Positions 37,886-45,594 of a stretch of DNA of 64,000 nt are shown here, piece after piece. Source of the DNA: Bifidobacterium aemilianum (GTDB taxonomy: Bacteria > Actinomycetota > Actinomycetes > Actinomycetales > Bifidobacteriaceae); contig NZ_PDCG01000005.1 of the NCBI RefSeq assembly GCF_003315635.1, positions 62,001 to 126,000 on the forward strand. The letters run 5' to 3'. The notes below the pieces were generated by a model. The model saw nothing but the letters and a program-made list of their open reading frames with translations, was not told the origin of the DNA and searched no databases. How positions within the stretch are numbered: position 1 is the stretch's first letter; each line of letters opens with the position of its first letter. Made by a program: the position numbers and the translations under genes.

Positions 37886-38560
37886 CTACCTCCCCCTGCC
37901 CGACAGCGACCGTACCAGACCGGGGCCCAGGTCCTCGGCCACAATACTGAAGATCCTATGATCGCGCCAGGAATCGTTGATATACATGTATTTGCGCATG
38001 GTTCCCTCAGCATGTGCACCGACCTTCTCCACCACCCGGATGGAGCGGTCGTTCTCCGGCAGTATGGCAATCTCCAACCTATGCAATCCAGGGCCATCGG
38101 GATTGGACAAGGCCCAATCACCCAGGAGGGCCAGAGCTGTGGGAGCGATCGACCGGCCCAGATAGCGCTGGTCCACCCAGTAGCCGACCATGCCGGATCG
38201 CACGGACCCATAGGAGATGGCCGCCAGGGATATCTGCCCCACCATCCGCATCTGATAGCGAATCATGAAGACCGCACCGGTCCCCTGCCGCTCATCGCTA
38301 CGCAGGCGTTGAATCCACTGGTTGTAGCTCAGGCGGGGGCCATGGTTGGGATCGGATGACTGCCAGGGGTCCAGCCATTGCATGTTGGCCCAGCGCACCT
38401 GGTTCCATTCCTCCTGGTCCTCCAATCTGAAGGGGCGCAATTCAATGGGAGGGCAGCCGACTGGGGCCTGAAGGACCGGTATATGAATACTGGGGTCGGG
38501 CCTGTGCGCATCAGTACGGTATGGGGCCAGGGCCTGTCGTAAGGAATGAAATACGGTCAC
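37886..38560 (-). CDS. GNAT acetyltransferase, RimJ-like
   Basis: 224-residue N-acetyltransferase. The acyl-CoA fold is visible as IELRPFRLEDQEEWNQVR, then MVGQISLAAISYG, VGYWVDQRYLGRSIAPTALALL, and HRLEIAILPENDRSIRVVEKVG. This is the layout of the RimJ/RimL ribosomal-protein or small-molecule acetylases. The start is GTG 38560; CACAAT ends six bases before it. It is 119 bases upstream of the membrane-protein gene, the order seen in other actinobacteria. Confidence 0.82.
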   Translation of the reverse strand: MTVFHSLRQALAPYRTDAHRPDPSIHIPVLQAPVGCPPIELRPFRLEDQEEWNQVRWANMQWLDPWQSSDPNHGPRLSYNQWIQRLRSDERQGTGAVFMIRYQMRMVGQISLAAISYGSVRSGMVGYWVDQRYLGRSIAPTALALLGDWALSNPDGPGLHRLEIAILPENDRSIRVVEKVGAHAEGTMRKYMYINDSWRDHRIFSIVAEDLGPGLVRSLSGRGR

Positions 38561-38791
38561 GACTCCATTGTGGCACTCCAGCGATGGCAGTGAGCGACAA
38601 ATATCGTTCTATGTGAAGGTTTTCCACAAAGAGGCAATCGGCCTGTGCCGGAGGCTGCCATGCGCATTGCCACACCCAGGCTGAACCGGGGGAACTTCGC
38701 ATATCGTGAACCATGCGGGCATGGCTGTCACACTGGTGGCTAGAATGTGAACAGTTCAATTGTGATTGTTCCTAATCCTGTGGAGGAAACT

Positions 38792-38995
38792 GTGCCCACT
38801 TATCATTACCGTTGCAAGAGCTGTGGTTACGATTTCACCGAGCAGCAGTCCTTTGAAGATGACCCCATTACGGTGTGCCCCCAGTGCGGTCAGGCCCAGG
38901 TGCGCAAGGTCTTTTCGGCGGTTTCCATCGAGTTCAAGGGTCACGGCTTCTACCGGACCGATTCCTCCAGCTCCTCCAGTAAGTCCTCGGACTAG
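38792..38995 (+). CDS. FmdB-family zinc-ribbon protein
   Basis: 67 residues. PTYHYRCKSCGYDFTEQQSF and CPQCGQAQVRKVFSAVSIEFKGHGFYRTD match the FmdB/CxxC_CxxC regulatory zinc ribbon, ending in a serine-rich tail. GTG 38792 is chosen because GGAGGA precedes it by five bases and PTY follows as in the family. Upstream codons have no conserved look. The function of the family is poorly defined. Confidence 0.88.
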   Translation: MPTYHYRCKSCGYDFTEQQSFEDDPITVCPQCGQAQVRKVFSAVSIEFKGHGFYRTDSSSSSSKSSD

Positions 38996-39045
38996 CCTGG
39001 GATAGGCGACAGTGCCCCTTGCACTGACGCCTCCGTCTGCCTGCC

Positions 39046-39071
39046 AGGACTCTCTCTAAGGAGAGGGTCCT
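39046..39071 (+). terminator. Terminator after the FmdB gene
   Basis: AGGACTCTCTC pairs with GAGAGGGTCCT (one G-T pair) around TAAG and is followed by TTGTTGT. Confidence 0.7.
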
Positions 39072-39205
39072 TTGTTGTATCGGCTGAACTGGGTGCTGCC
39101 AGCCCGCATGGCGGCGACACGCCCGGGATCTGGATAAGTGCCAGCCTTCGACCACAGAGGCCCTTCAGCAGTGAATACACCGCAACAACCAGTGACAATG
39201 GCCCC

Positions 39206-40120
39206 ATGGTGCAATCACTTGATAGGCAAGGCCGTCGCCGAAGGTCCACCGGCAGCAATCAGCACAGAGGGCCTGGGCACACTGCCGGCAGCCGGGGACA
39301 CCGACTGGAGTCGGTAGCTGTGCTCGGGTTGGGGGCCAGGCGGCGCTTGTGGCTTCTGCTACGGCTGGGAGCCATAGTCTCCCTGTCGCTCTGCCTCTTC
39401 TTCATACTCGAGGCCCTGGCTCCCACCCAGCACGAGCAGGCAGTGGTCGTGGCGGCCAAGACCCTGGCCCAGGGGCAGAGGATTGATAGAACCTCCCTCA
39501 ATCTGACGAGCATCCCGTCCAGCACGGCATTGGTGGGCAGCTTCAGCTCGACAGACCAGATTGAGGGAAAGATAGCGCAGGTGGGTATTGCCAGGGGGCA
39601 GATCATTTTGGCCCCCATGGCGGGGCCGGGGCCGACCTTGCCGATTGGATTCACCATGGTTGAAGCACCCATAGCCGGGTCTGTGGGACACCTGCTCCCA
39701 GGTGACCGCATCGCTCTGCTGTCCAGCGCGATTTGTTCCCAAGACGGCACACCTGAAACCTCTGGATCCTCAGAGCGGACGGCGGCTAACCGACTGCTGA
39801 CGGGTGTGGAATGGAAAAGAGCTTGGTCTGGGCAGAGCCCAATGACTGGCCTGAACATCCCGACCCTAGAAGCGGCCAACCAGCCCTGCACCCTGGCCGC
39901 CGAAGCCATAGTCATGGAGAAACCGGGAAAGACCGGCAGGGCGGATGCTGCAGCCAGCCTGCTCTGCGCCATGCCTGCCCAGGAGGCGCTGAAGGTCATT
40001 GGCGCCCAGGAAGTGGGAGCCATCGTTGCAGTAAAACTGGATGCGCCTAAAGCCAGCACTGGGAACCAAAGTGGTCTGTTGCCACCAGACGAGTCGTCGA
40101 ATCAGCACTCAACCGGATGA
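39206..40120 (+). CDS. SAF-domain membrane protein (CpaB/RcpC-like)
   Basis: 304 residues. A basic N-terminal tail is followed by one membrane helix (LLRLGAIVSLSLCLFFILEAL). An outside SAF domain comes next: QAVVVAAKTLAQGQRIDRTSLNL, then LVGSFSSTDQIEGKIAQVGIARGQIILAPM. SAF proteins of this type occur in pilus or flagellar assembly and in a conserved actinobacterial neighbourhood with FmdB and RimJ genes. No tad-pilus genes are here. GACAAT ends six bases before the ATG, suggesting a leaderless start. Confidence 0.78.
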   Translation: MVQSLDRQGRRRRSTGSNQHRGPGHTAGSRGHRLESVAVLGLGARRRLWLLLRLGAIVSLSLCLFFILEALAPTQHEQAVVVAAKTLAQGQRIDRTSLNLTSIPSSTALVGSFSSTDQIEGKIAQVGIARGQIILAPMAGPGPTLPIGFTMVEAPIAGSVGHLLPGDRIALLSSAICSQDGTPETSGSSERTAANRLLTGVEWKRAWSGQSPMTGLNIPTLEAANQPCTLAAEAIVMEKPGKTGRADAAASLLCAMPAQEALKVIGAQEVGAIVAVKLDAPKASTGNQSGLLPPDESSNQHSTG

Positions 40121-40133
40121 GGTGCCGGACTAG

Positions 40134-40334
40134 TCAGCGGCTGTCCTTGAAAATTCCCCAGTGGGGTGGCAACTCGCCGAGGATCCGCTGGTCATCGTCA
40201 CGGCTGCGCTGCTGGTCTGTCTGCATGTCCCCAGGCTCCAGCTTCACGCCGTCAGGGTCGAAGAGCTCACTGCCCTGCCTCACCACCCGCTTATGACCCC
40301 GCGGCGTGCGGCGTGCGGGGTCATAAGCAGTCAC
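40134..40334 (-). CDS. Small hypothetical protein coupled to the helicase-like gene
   Basis: 66 residues, hydrophilic: it starts MTAYDPARRTPRGHKRVV and ends DDDQRILGELPPHWGIFKD. The GTG start overlaps the helicase-like stop (GTGA) and GGGAGG lies four bases upstream, good evidence that it is translated. No family recognised and no membrane segment. A perfect 14-bp hairpin begins two codons after the start. It ends 13 bases from the convergent SAF gene. Confidence 0.65.
   Translation of the reverse strand: MTAYDPARRTPRGHKRVVRQGSELFDPDGVKLEPGDMQTDQQRSRDDDQRILGELPPHWGIFKDSR
40289..40328 (-). repeat. Perfect 14-bp inverted repeat inside the start of the small gene
   Basis: GCTTATGACCCCGC (40289-40302) and GCGGGGTCATAAGC (40315-40328) with a 12-base loop. 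It covers codons 3 to 15 of the 66-codon gene and begins three bases past the helicase-like stop. It could act as a terminator for the long gene, an mRNA 3' stabiliser, or a control on translation of the small gene. Confidence 0.75.
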
Positions 40335-43300
40335 TGGACCTCCCGGTAGATCTCCCCGATACGCTCAACCAAGCGGTCGACCTCCTTGTCCGGGTTCACG
40401 AAGGCTCCCACGCTCCAGACTGTCATGACCGACCAGCCCAGGTCCCGCAAGTCCTGGAAGAGGAGGCGGTGGCGTCGACGGGTGGACTGAATGCTCATGA
40501 ACTGGGCATCATCGGTCAGGACGGCCAAGGCAAATGGCTTGCCGGTCAACCCGACCACCAGTGGGATCTTCATGCCGCCATCGTAGCCGTAGTCAACAGC
40601 CACATTAAGGCCACGTGCCCTGATGCGATTGGCCAGGTCATTGAAGAGCACATTCTCGGATGTGGTCTGAGCCAGGGGTCTTGAAGGATGCTCATCCAGC
40701 TGCTGCGCCCAAGCCAGCATGGTCTTCAGCAGCTTGGGGCCAGGCTGGTGGAGCCTGTCGTCCTCAAGGTCCTCGGCCTTGAAGGCGGAGACGATGTCCA
40801 GATTATGGTTGGCCAGCGCCAAGGCATCAAGAAGTTTGCCCTTACCGCCATCGCCCTCAAGGGCTCCGAACTGCTGGAGGAGCCTGCCATGAGCGGTCTT
40901 GGCATAGCACAGGGAGAGAATGACATCTTCGGCCTTGGCCCCTGCCACCTCATTGATGCCGACCAGGCGAACATGGCGCAGGAAGCGTCCAATGGTCTTG
41001 TTCTTGTAAGCCAGGGATTTTAGTTCTATACCCAAGCGGCTGCGGAAGACCGATGTCAGAGTGACCACGGACAGGGTGTAGTCGGCAGGCACGATGGTGA
41101 AGCTGGCCGCCCGCTGCTCGATGAGACGGATGACCTGGTCGATCTCCTGCTGGCTGCTTTCCACCAGTCCGGTCTCGATGACCGGCACCCCGGTGGCCTC
41201 CACCGGGTGGAAGCGGACAAGCCCCTGGAGGCTTTCGGTTGCGGTGCCGAAGCTTAGTTCACCATAGCCCTCCTCTTCCAGGAAACTGGCCAACTGCTGG
41301 GAGCGGCGCGCTGCCTTCTCGTGCACCGAAATGCTGGGCAGCAGATCGATCAGCGCCTTGAGGCTGTCAGAGGTCACCGTATTGCGGTGGGCCAGGACCA
41401 CCACCTGCCGGGCCCGGCTGACAATCGAGAGCAGCTGAATGGCCGGCATGTGGGCACCGGCGTCGATGATGGCCACATCGGCCATGTAGCCGGGGTCGCT
41501 CAGGGAGGCCAAGGCTGAAGGTGTGCCCAACATAATGGGCTTGGCGGCAGCCAGAATCTCGCCGTGTTCCCTCCAGATACTCCCCATGGAGACCGCCTGG
41601 TTGGAGCCTGCCAGAGCGGTGTGCAGCTGGTTGGCCTCCTGGGTGCGGGAGAACAGCAGGTCGCACAGGCGCTTCATGGACTCCTGGGCGACCATGGGCC
41701 CTATGGAACTCACATGCTCCACATCAACCTGGGCAAATCGTTCCGAAGCCGACTGCAGGGCTGAGCCGTCCTGGTTGGAGATGATGGCCGAGGACTTGAC
41801 GATATCCTCAAAGACCGTGGTCCACCAGGAGAGGAGCAGCTCCCCCTCCAGATCGTCAACCCCGACCTGGCGGGTATGGAGGTCATCGACCAGCTCGTTC
41901 AGGCCGATCCGCTGGAACTCCCGTTCCAGTTGGCAACGACCCGGGAGGGTGTCCAAGGCCAGACGGTCCTCGAAGAGAGCCTTGAGTCGAGTCTCGACCT
42001 CGTTGAAATCATGGGTCTCCAGATTGCCGCCCTGGGCGGTGGTGGCCAGCACGGTGTCCAAGGCCATCATGTCACGGCTGAGCCGGTCCTGGGTCTCGAT
42101 GATGGCATCCAATTTGGCGGGCAGCACAGGCCAGCCACCGTGGGGCACGAAGACCCTCCACTGCTCCGCCTGCTTGGCGACCACCTTCAAAGCCTCATGC
42201 AGGCTCTCCACCTGGGTTCCCACCCGCAGTAGGCCCTTGGCCTCCTTGATGTGCCGCCGGCGTTCCCAGAATCCCATGGACGAACCCTCGGCCTTGCGCT
42301 CGGCCTTGGGTTTGCTGGCCTCGATCATAGCGTCGATGTCACGTTCGAAGATCTCTGGCTGGAAGACGTCAAGGACACGGCGCAGGTTCTTCAACACCGT
42401 TACCTGCCGGCCCCATTCCTGGGCTGTCGTCGGGATGGGGAACCCGCAGGTCTGGACGGTCGAGGCTACCTGCTCACGAGTGGCCGGCAGTTCCTTTTGT
42501 AGGAGGTTGACCACCCGCTGGTAGGCGGATACCGCGTCCTCCTCCGAGTAGAGGGACGCCTTGTACCAGGCCGCGTCGTCGGGCCCGATGGTGAACTCGC
42601 CCAGCTTGCCCGCTTCGACCAGCTTGGCCGTCCAATCCTCCATATGCCCGTTCAGGGACCTGGCCGTGGTTCTACTCATGCGAACATGGGTGGCCGGATG
42701 GGTGGGCAGGGCGGCTATGGTGGCCAGGTTCTGAATAGTCTGGAAGGCCGAGACGCCCCACTCCTCATTGACCCCGTGCAAATCAGCCAGGTATCGGGTC
42801 AGGCGTGAGCGGACACCTACCAGCTCATCGGCCAACTGGTTGAAGTGAGAGGCGGCGGCACCGGGTTGGAAGGCAACGGCCCTGATGAGCCGGCGGTCAA
42901 GGTTCTTGTTGGCCTGCTCGTCGGCCAGGTCCAGCATGAGGTCTTCCATGCCACTGGCCTTCACCGTCTTGCGGAAGCGCCGCTTTTGCTCGGCCACACA
43001 GGGCACATAGAGCACTGAGCGGCCTGCACTCAGACAACCAGCGGCTATGGATGCAGCCTGAACAGCGGTATCATCCCCGGCGGAGCTGTCCACGAAGATG
43101 GACCGGCCGGACGCTGCCATATTGGCCGCATAGCGTACGGAATTGTCCACGTCGCCAATCTGCGTCTCGGTATGGGGGTCAACATCAAAAGGGCTGTATG
43201 CCGGCAGGCTGGTCTCCCGAAGGGCCGAGATGGCCTGCTCGTCTCCGGCCAGGGCATCGAGCAGCTGGTTTCCGCTGGGGCCCTGCTGGAGGAGATCTAT

Positions 43301-43972
43301 GATGCGCTGGCTCTCCAGCAGCATCTGCGAGGAGGGGTCCATGAAGCAGCCCAGGATGATATCCCGTTCGATGTCGAAGTCAGGGAAGGCCACCACGGCC
43401 TGGGTGGCAATGGCGGCGAAGACAGCCGAGGTCTCCGGGGTGCCGTTCTCGTAGTGGGAGCCGTCGAAGAGGTCGCGCTCATCCAGATCCACACCCTGCT
43501 CGGCCATGGCGGAGACAAAGGATGGATTCAGACGCACGTGGCCGGTGAACCGGATGCTGGCGTCGGTCTCTTTGGCACCCTTGTGTCGATTGACCTCCGA
43601 TGGGTAGAGCAGTACAGGAACGGAGTTGCCCTTCCATGTGGCCACACCGACCACCAGGGAAAGTTCAGCCACCCCGCTGATGCGGCTCTTGCTGGCCTGG
43701 TCCTCCAGGACACGCTCCAGGCGGCGTCCGGCCGCACGCAGCATGCCGGTGTCGCGGAAGAGCGCCTCCAAGGCGACCTGGCCGCTGGCGAAAAGTTGGG
43801 CGATGCCCGAGGGATGGGCATGGGTCAGGTCCAGTTGGGCCACCAGCTGGGAGACATCCTCCAGGGGTGAAGGATTGAGCTGGCTGCGATAGTCCCTGCG
43901 CCATTGACGAATGCGATCCAGCCCGGTCTTGTCTTGCGTGGAATCATTCGTGCCTGCCATTGCTCGGCTCAC
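40331..43972 (-). CDS. Degenerate superfamily-1 helicase/nuclease-like protein
   Basis: 1213 residues, cytoplasmic. The architecture follows DUF4011-type SF1 helicases ending in a Vsr/REase-like domain, but active-site motifs are changed. The P-loop position (~294-303) reads VDSSAGDDTA with no lysine. The Walker B position (~830) reads VAIIDAGAHMP with no DE pair. The motif VI region (~1050) reads LLDALALANHN with no arginine finger. The nuclease core (~1134-1150) reads MKIPLVVG ... LAVLTDD, without the catalytic D and ExK. The frame is intact over 3.6 kb, so a non-catalytic role under selection is likely. It starts at GTG 43972, overlapping the FHA stop. Confidence 0.75.
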   Translation of the reverse strand: MSRAMAGTNDSTQDKTGLDRIRQWRRDYRSQLNPSPLEDVSQLVAQLDLTHAHPSGIAQLFASGQVALEALFRDTGMLRAAGRRLERVLEDQASKSRISGVAELSLVVGVATWKGNSVPVLLYPSEVNRHKGAKETDASIRFTGHVRLNPSFVSAMAEQGVDLDERDLFDGSHYENGTPETSAVFAAIATQAVVAFPDFDIERDIILGCFMDPSSQMLLESQRIIDLLQQGPSGNQLLDALAGDEQAISALRETSLPAYSPFDVDPHTETQIGDVDNSVRYAANMAASGRSIFVDSSAGDDTAVQAASIAAGCLSAGRSVLYVPCVAEQKRRFRKTVKASGMEDLMLDLADEQANKNLDRRLIRAVAFQPGAAASHFNQLADELVGVRSRLTRYLADLHGVNEEWGVSAFQTIQNLATIAALPTHPATHVRMSRTTARSLNGHMEDWTAKLVEAGKLGEFTIGPDDAAWYKASLYSEEDAVSAYQRVVNLLQKELPATREQVASTVQTCGFPIPTTAQEWGRQVTVLKNLRRVLDVFQPEIFERDIDAMIEASKPKAERKAEGSSMGFWERRRHIKEAKGLLRVGTQVESLHEALKVVAKQAEQWRVFVPHGGWPVLPAKLDAIIETQDRLSRDMMALDTVLATTAQGGNLETHDFNEVETRLKALFEDRLALDTLPGRCQLEREFQRIGLNELVDDLHTRQVGVDDLEGELLLSWWTTVFEDIVKSSAIISNQDGSALQSASERFAQVDVEHVSSIGPMVAQESMKRLCDLLFSRTQEANQLHTALAGSNQAVSMGSIWREHGEILAAAKPIMLGTPSALASLSDPGYMADVAIIDAGAHMPAIQLLSIVSRARQVVVLAHRNTVTSDSLKALIDLLPSISVHEKAARRSQQLASFLEEEGYGELSFGTATESLQGLVRFHPVEATGVPVIETGLVESSQQEIDQVIRLIEQRAASFTIVPADYTLSVVTLTSVFRSRLGIELKSLAYKNKTIGRFLRHVRLVGINEVAGAKAEDVILSLCYAKTAHGRLLQQFGALEGDGGKGKLLDALALANHNLDIVSAFKAEDLEDDRLHQPGPKLLKTMLAWAQQLDEHPSRPLAQTTSENVLFNDLANRIRARGLNVAVDYGYDGGMKIPLVVGLTGKPFALAVLTDDAQFMSIQSTRRRHRLLFQDLRDLGWSVMTVWSVGAFVNPDKEVDRLVERIGEIYREVQ

Positions 43973-45369
43973 TTCCCTACCGCCTTGCGGTATTCCTCGT
44001 ATCCTGCGTTCTTGGAGAGCGCGGCGTCAATATCCTCGTTGCCCTGGGCGGACAACCATGCGTACAGATCGTCATACAGGCTCGGGTTCATGGCCAGGAA
44101 CGGAAGGAGCTCCTGGTGCTGGGCCATGGCGAATTGGTCAGCGAAATCAGTGCTTTTCCTGGCCTGGTCATCAGTGAATCCGTCGACCTCGACCTGTTCC
44201 CGGTGCTGGTCGAAGTCACCTCGGGAGACACGCTCAAAGACCGAACCAGCCTCGAAGACCGGCTGGTAGTCCTGGGCGAGGCCTGATGATCCCCCGATGC
44301 TACCCGTCTGACTGCTTGTCTCGGCAGCACCCAGATCTGCTTCCGGCAGGTCCGACTGAGCATTGCCATACTCCTCCAGCTTCTGTGGAAGAGGCATGGA
44401 CACCGGCACCGCGGCCCTGCCGGGCTCCTGAGGGGCAGGCTGCTGGACGGGCGGGCTCGCGACCCCCTGCGAGGCATCGGCGCCGGTATCAACAGTGCCG
44501 GTGCCTACAGTGGGGTTAGCCTCAGCGGCTGTACCACCCATGGCCTGCCTATCAGCGGTTTGGGGCGGGGTGGTCTCGCCACCCGACTCAACGCCTCCGT
44601 TCAGGGCATCACGGAACAGATCCCTGGGCTCAGCCTCCTCCAAGCGGTCGGGCTGAACGATGTTCAAGGATATGCTCTCCACAGGGTGCTGGCTGCTCTC
44701 ACTGGCTTCCTGCTCGACCTGGCCTGAATCAGGGGTCAGCAAAGACTGCCCGGCCTGCTTCTGCTCGCCGGCAGCGGGCGTCTGATCAGCAGGAGCTCCC
44801 ACGACAGAGGAAGCACCTGGGGCCGGCTGCAGACCCTTGATCCGCTCGGAGACGTTTCTGGCGTCGAAGACTGTGGTGGGCTCACCCGCACGGAGGTCAA
44901 GAATGTCATCGACAGACATCTCTCCCAACTCCGGCTCCTGCTTACCGCCCCTGGCAGCGTAGGTAAAGAGGTCGGAGACTTCCCGGCGGATCCCGTGCTC
45001 GGGCTCCTCGACCCTGATGAAATCGACCGGCACATCACCGAATTGGATGCGGGCGGGCGAACCCGGCAGGGAGACCTCATCTCCTGGTTTGAGCCGTAGC
45101 AGACCGCCATCGGGACGGACCAGATAGGAGCCATTGGTCGAGTTCAGATCGACGATGGAGGCAAGGCCCTGGTCATTCACCCTGAACCGTGCATGCTTCT
45201 TGGACATGGAACGGGTCTTGTCCACAATCTCCATTCTGGGAACCCCATCGCCCGCCAGAGGACGAATGGGCTTGCGCCCGATTTCCAGACTCATGCCCGG
45301 CCTGACACTCATCTGCTCAGCGTTGTTGACCTTGATGATCCAACGCTGTTCAGCACGCTCTTCCGCCAC
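43969..45369 (-). CDS. FHA-domain protein
   Basis: 466 residues. An N-terminal forkhead-associated phosphothreonine-binding domain (about residues 25-110) has MSLEIGRKPI, TRSMSKKHARF and VDLNSTNGSYLVR, covering the conserved GR, SxxH and NG positions. A long P/Q/E-rich linker follows (150-360). A helical C-terminal part (VEVDGFTDDQARKSTDFADQ ... NAGYEEYRKAVGK) resembles variant repeat domains. It is translationally coupled to the helicase-like gene and has its own promoter. It probably reads Ser/Thr-kinase signalling; the kinase is not in this window. Confidence 0.85.
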   Translation of the reverse strand: MAEERAEQRWIIKVNNAEQMSVRPGMSLEIGRKPIRPLAGDGVPRMEIVDKTRSMSKKHARFRVNDQGLASIVDLNSTNGSYLVRPDGGLLRLKPGDEVSLPGSPARIQFGDVPVDFIRVEEPEHGIRREVSDLFTYAARGGKQEPELGEMSVDDILDLRAGEPTTVFDARNVSERIKGLQPAPGASSVVGAPADQTPAAGEQKQAGQSLLTPDSGQVEQEASESSQHPVESISLNIVQPDRLEEAEPRDLFRDALNGGVESGGETTPPQTADRQAMGGTAAEANPTVGTGTVDTGADASQGVASPPVQQPAPQEPGRAAVPVSMPLPQKLEEYGNAQSDLPEADLGAAETSSQTGSIGGSSGLAQDYQPVFEAGSVFERVSRGDFDQHREQVEVDGFTDDQARKSTDFADQFAMAQHQELLPFLAMNPSLYDDLYAWLSAQGNEDIDAALSKNAGYEEYRKAVGK

Positions 45370-45405
45370 CGCCTGGCCTCCCTCTTAGTACTTACGACAG
45401 TCTAA

Positions 45406-45434
45406 CTGATATTGTGTCATGCTTTACTGTTCAA
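45406..45434 (-). promoter_or_regulatory. Promoter of the FHA / helicase-like / small-gene operon
   Basis: TTGAAC (45429-45434) and TATCAG (45406-45411) on the minus strand, spacer 17 bases. The GTG start of the FHA gene is about 30 bases downstream of the likely transcription start, with GGGAGG seven bases before it. Confidence 0.6.
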
Positions 45435-45594
45435 TGGGCCATCTTTCAAGCCTTTTAACAAGTTTCGCGCATTTTCATGGCTTCCGGGCCTGGGACCCGC
45501 GGCTCAGGCCACCTGTTCATATACAAGCAATCCGATACCCCTGGCAGCTCTTTGAGATACGCGGGGCATCGGATTGTCGCAGGAGCCAACAGGG

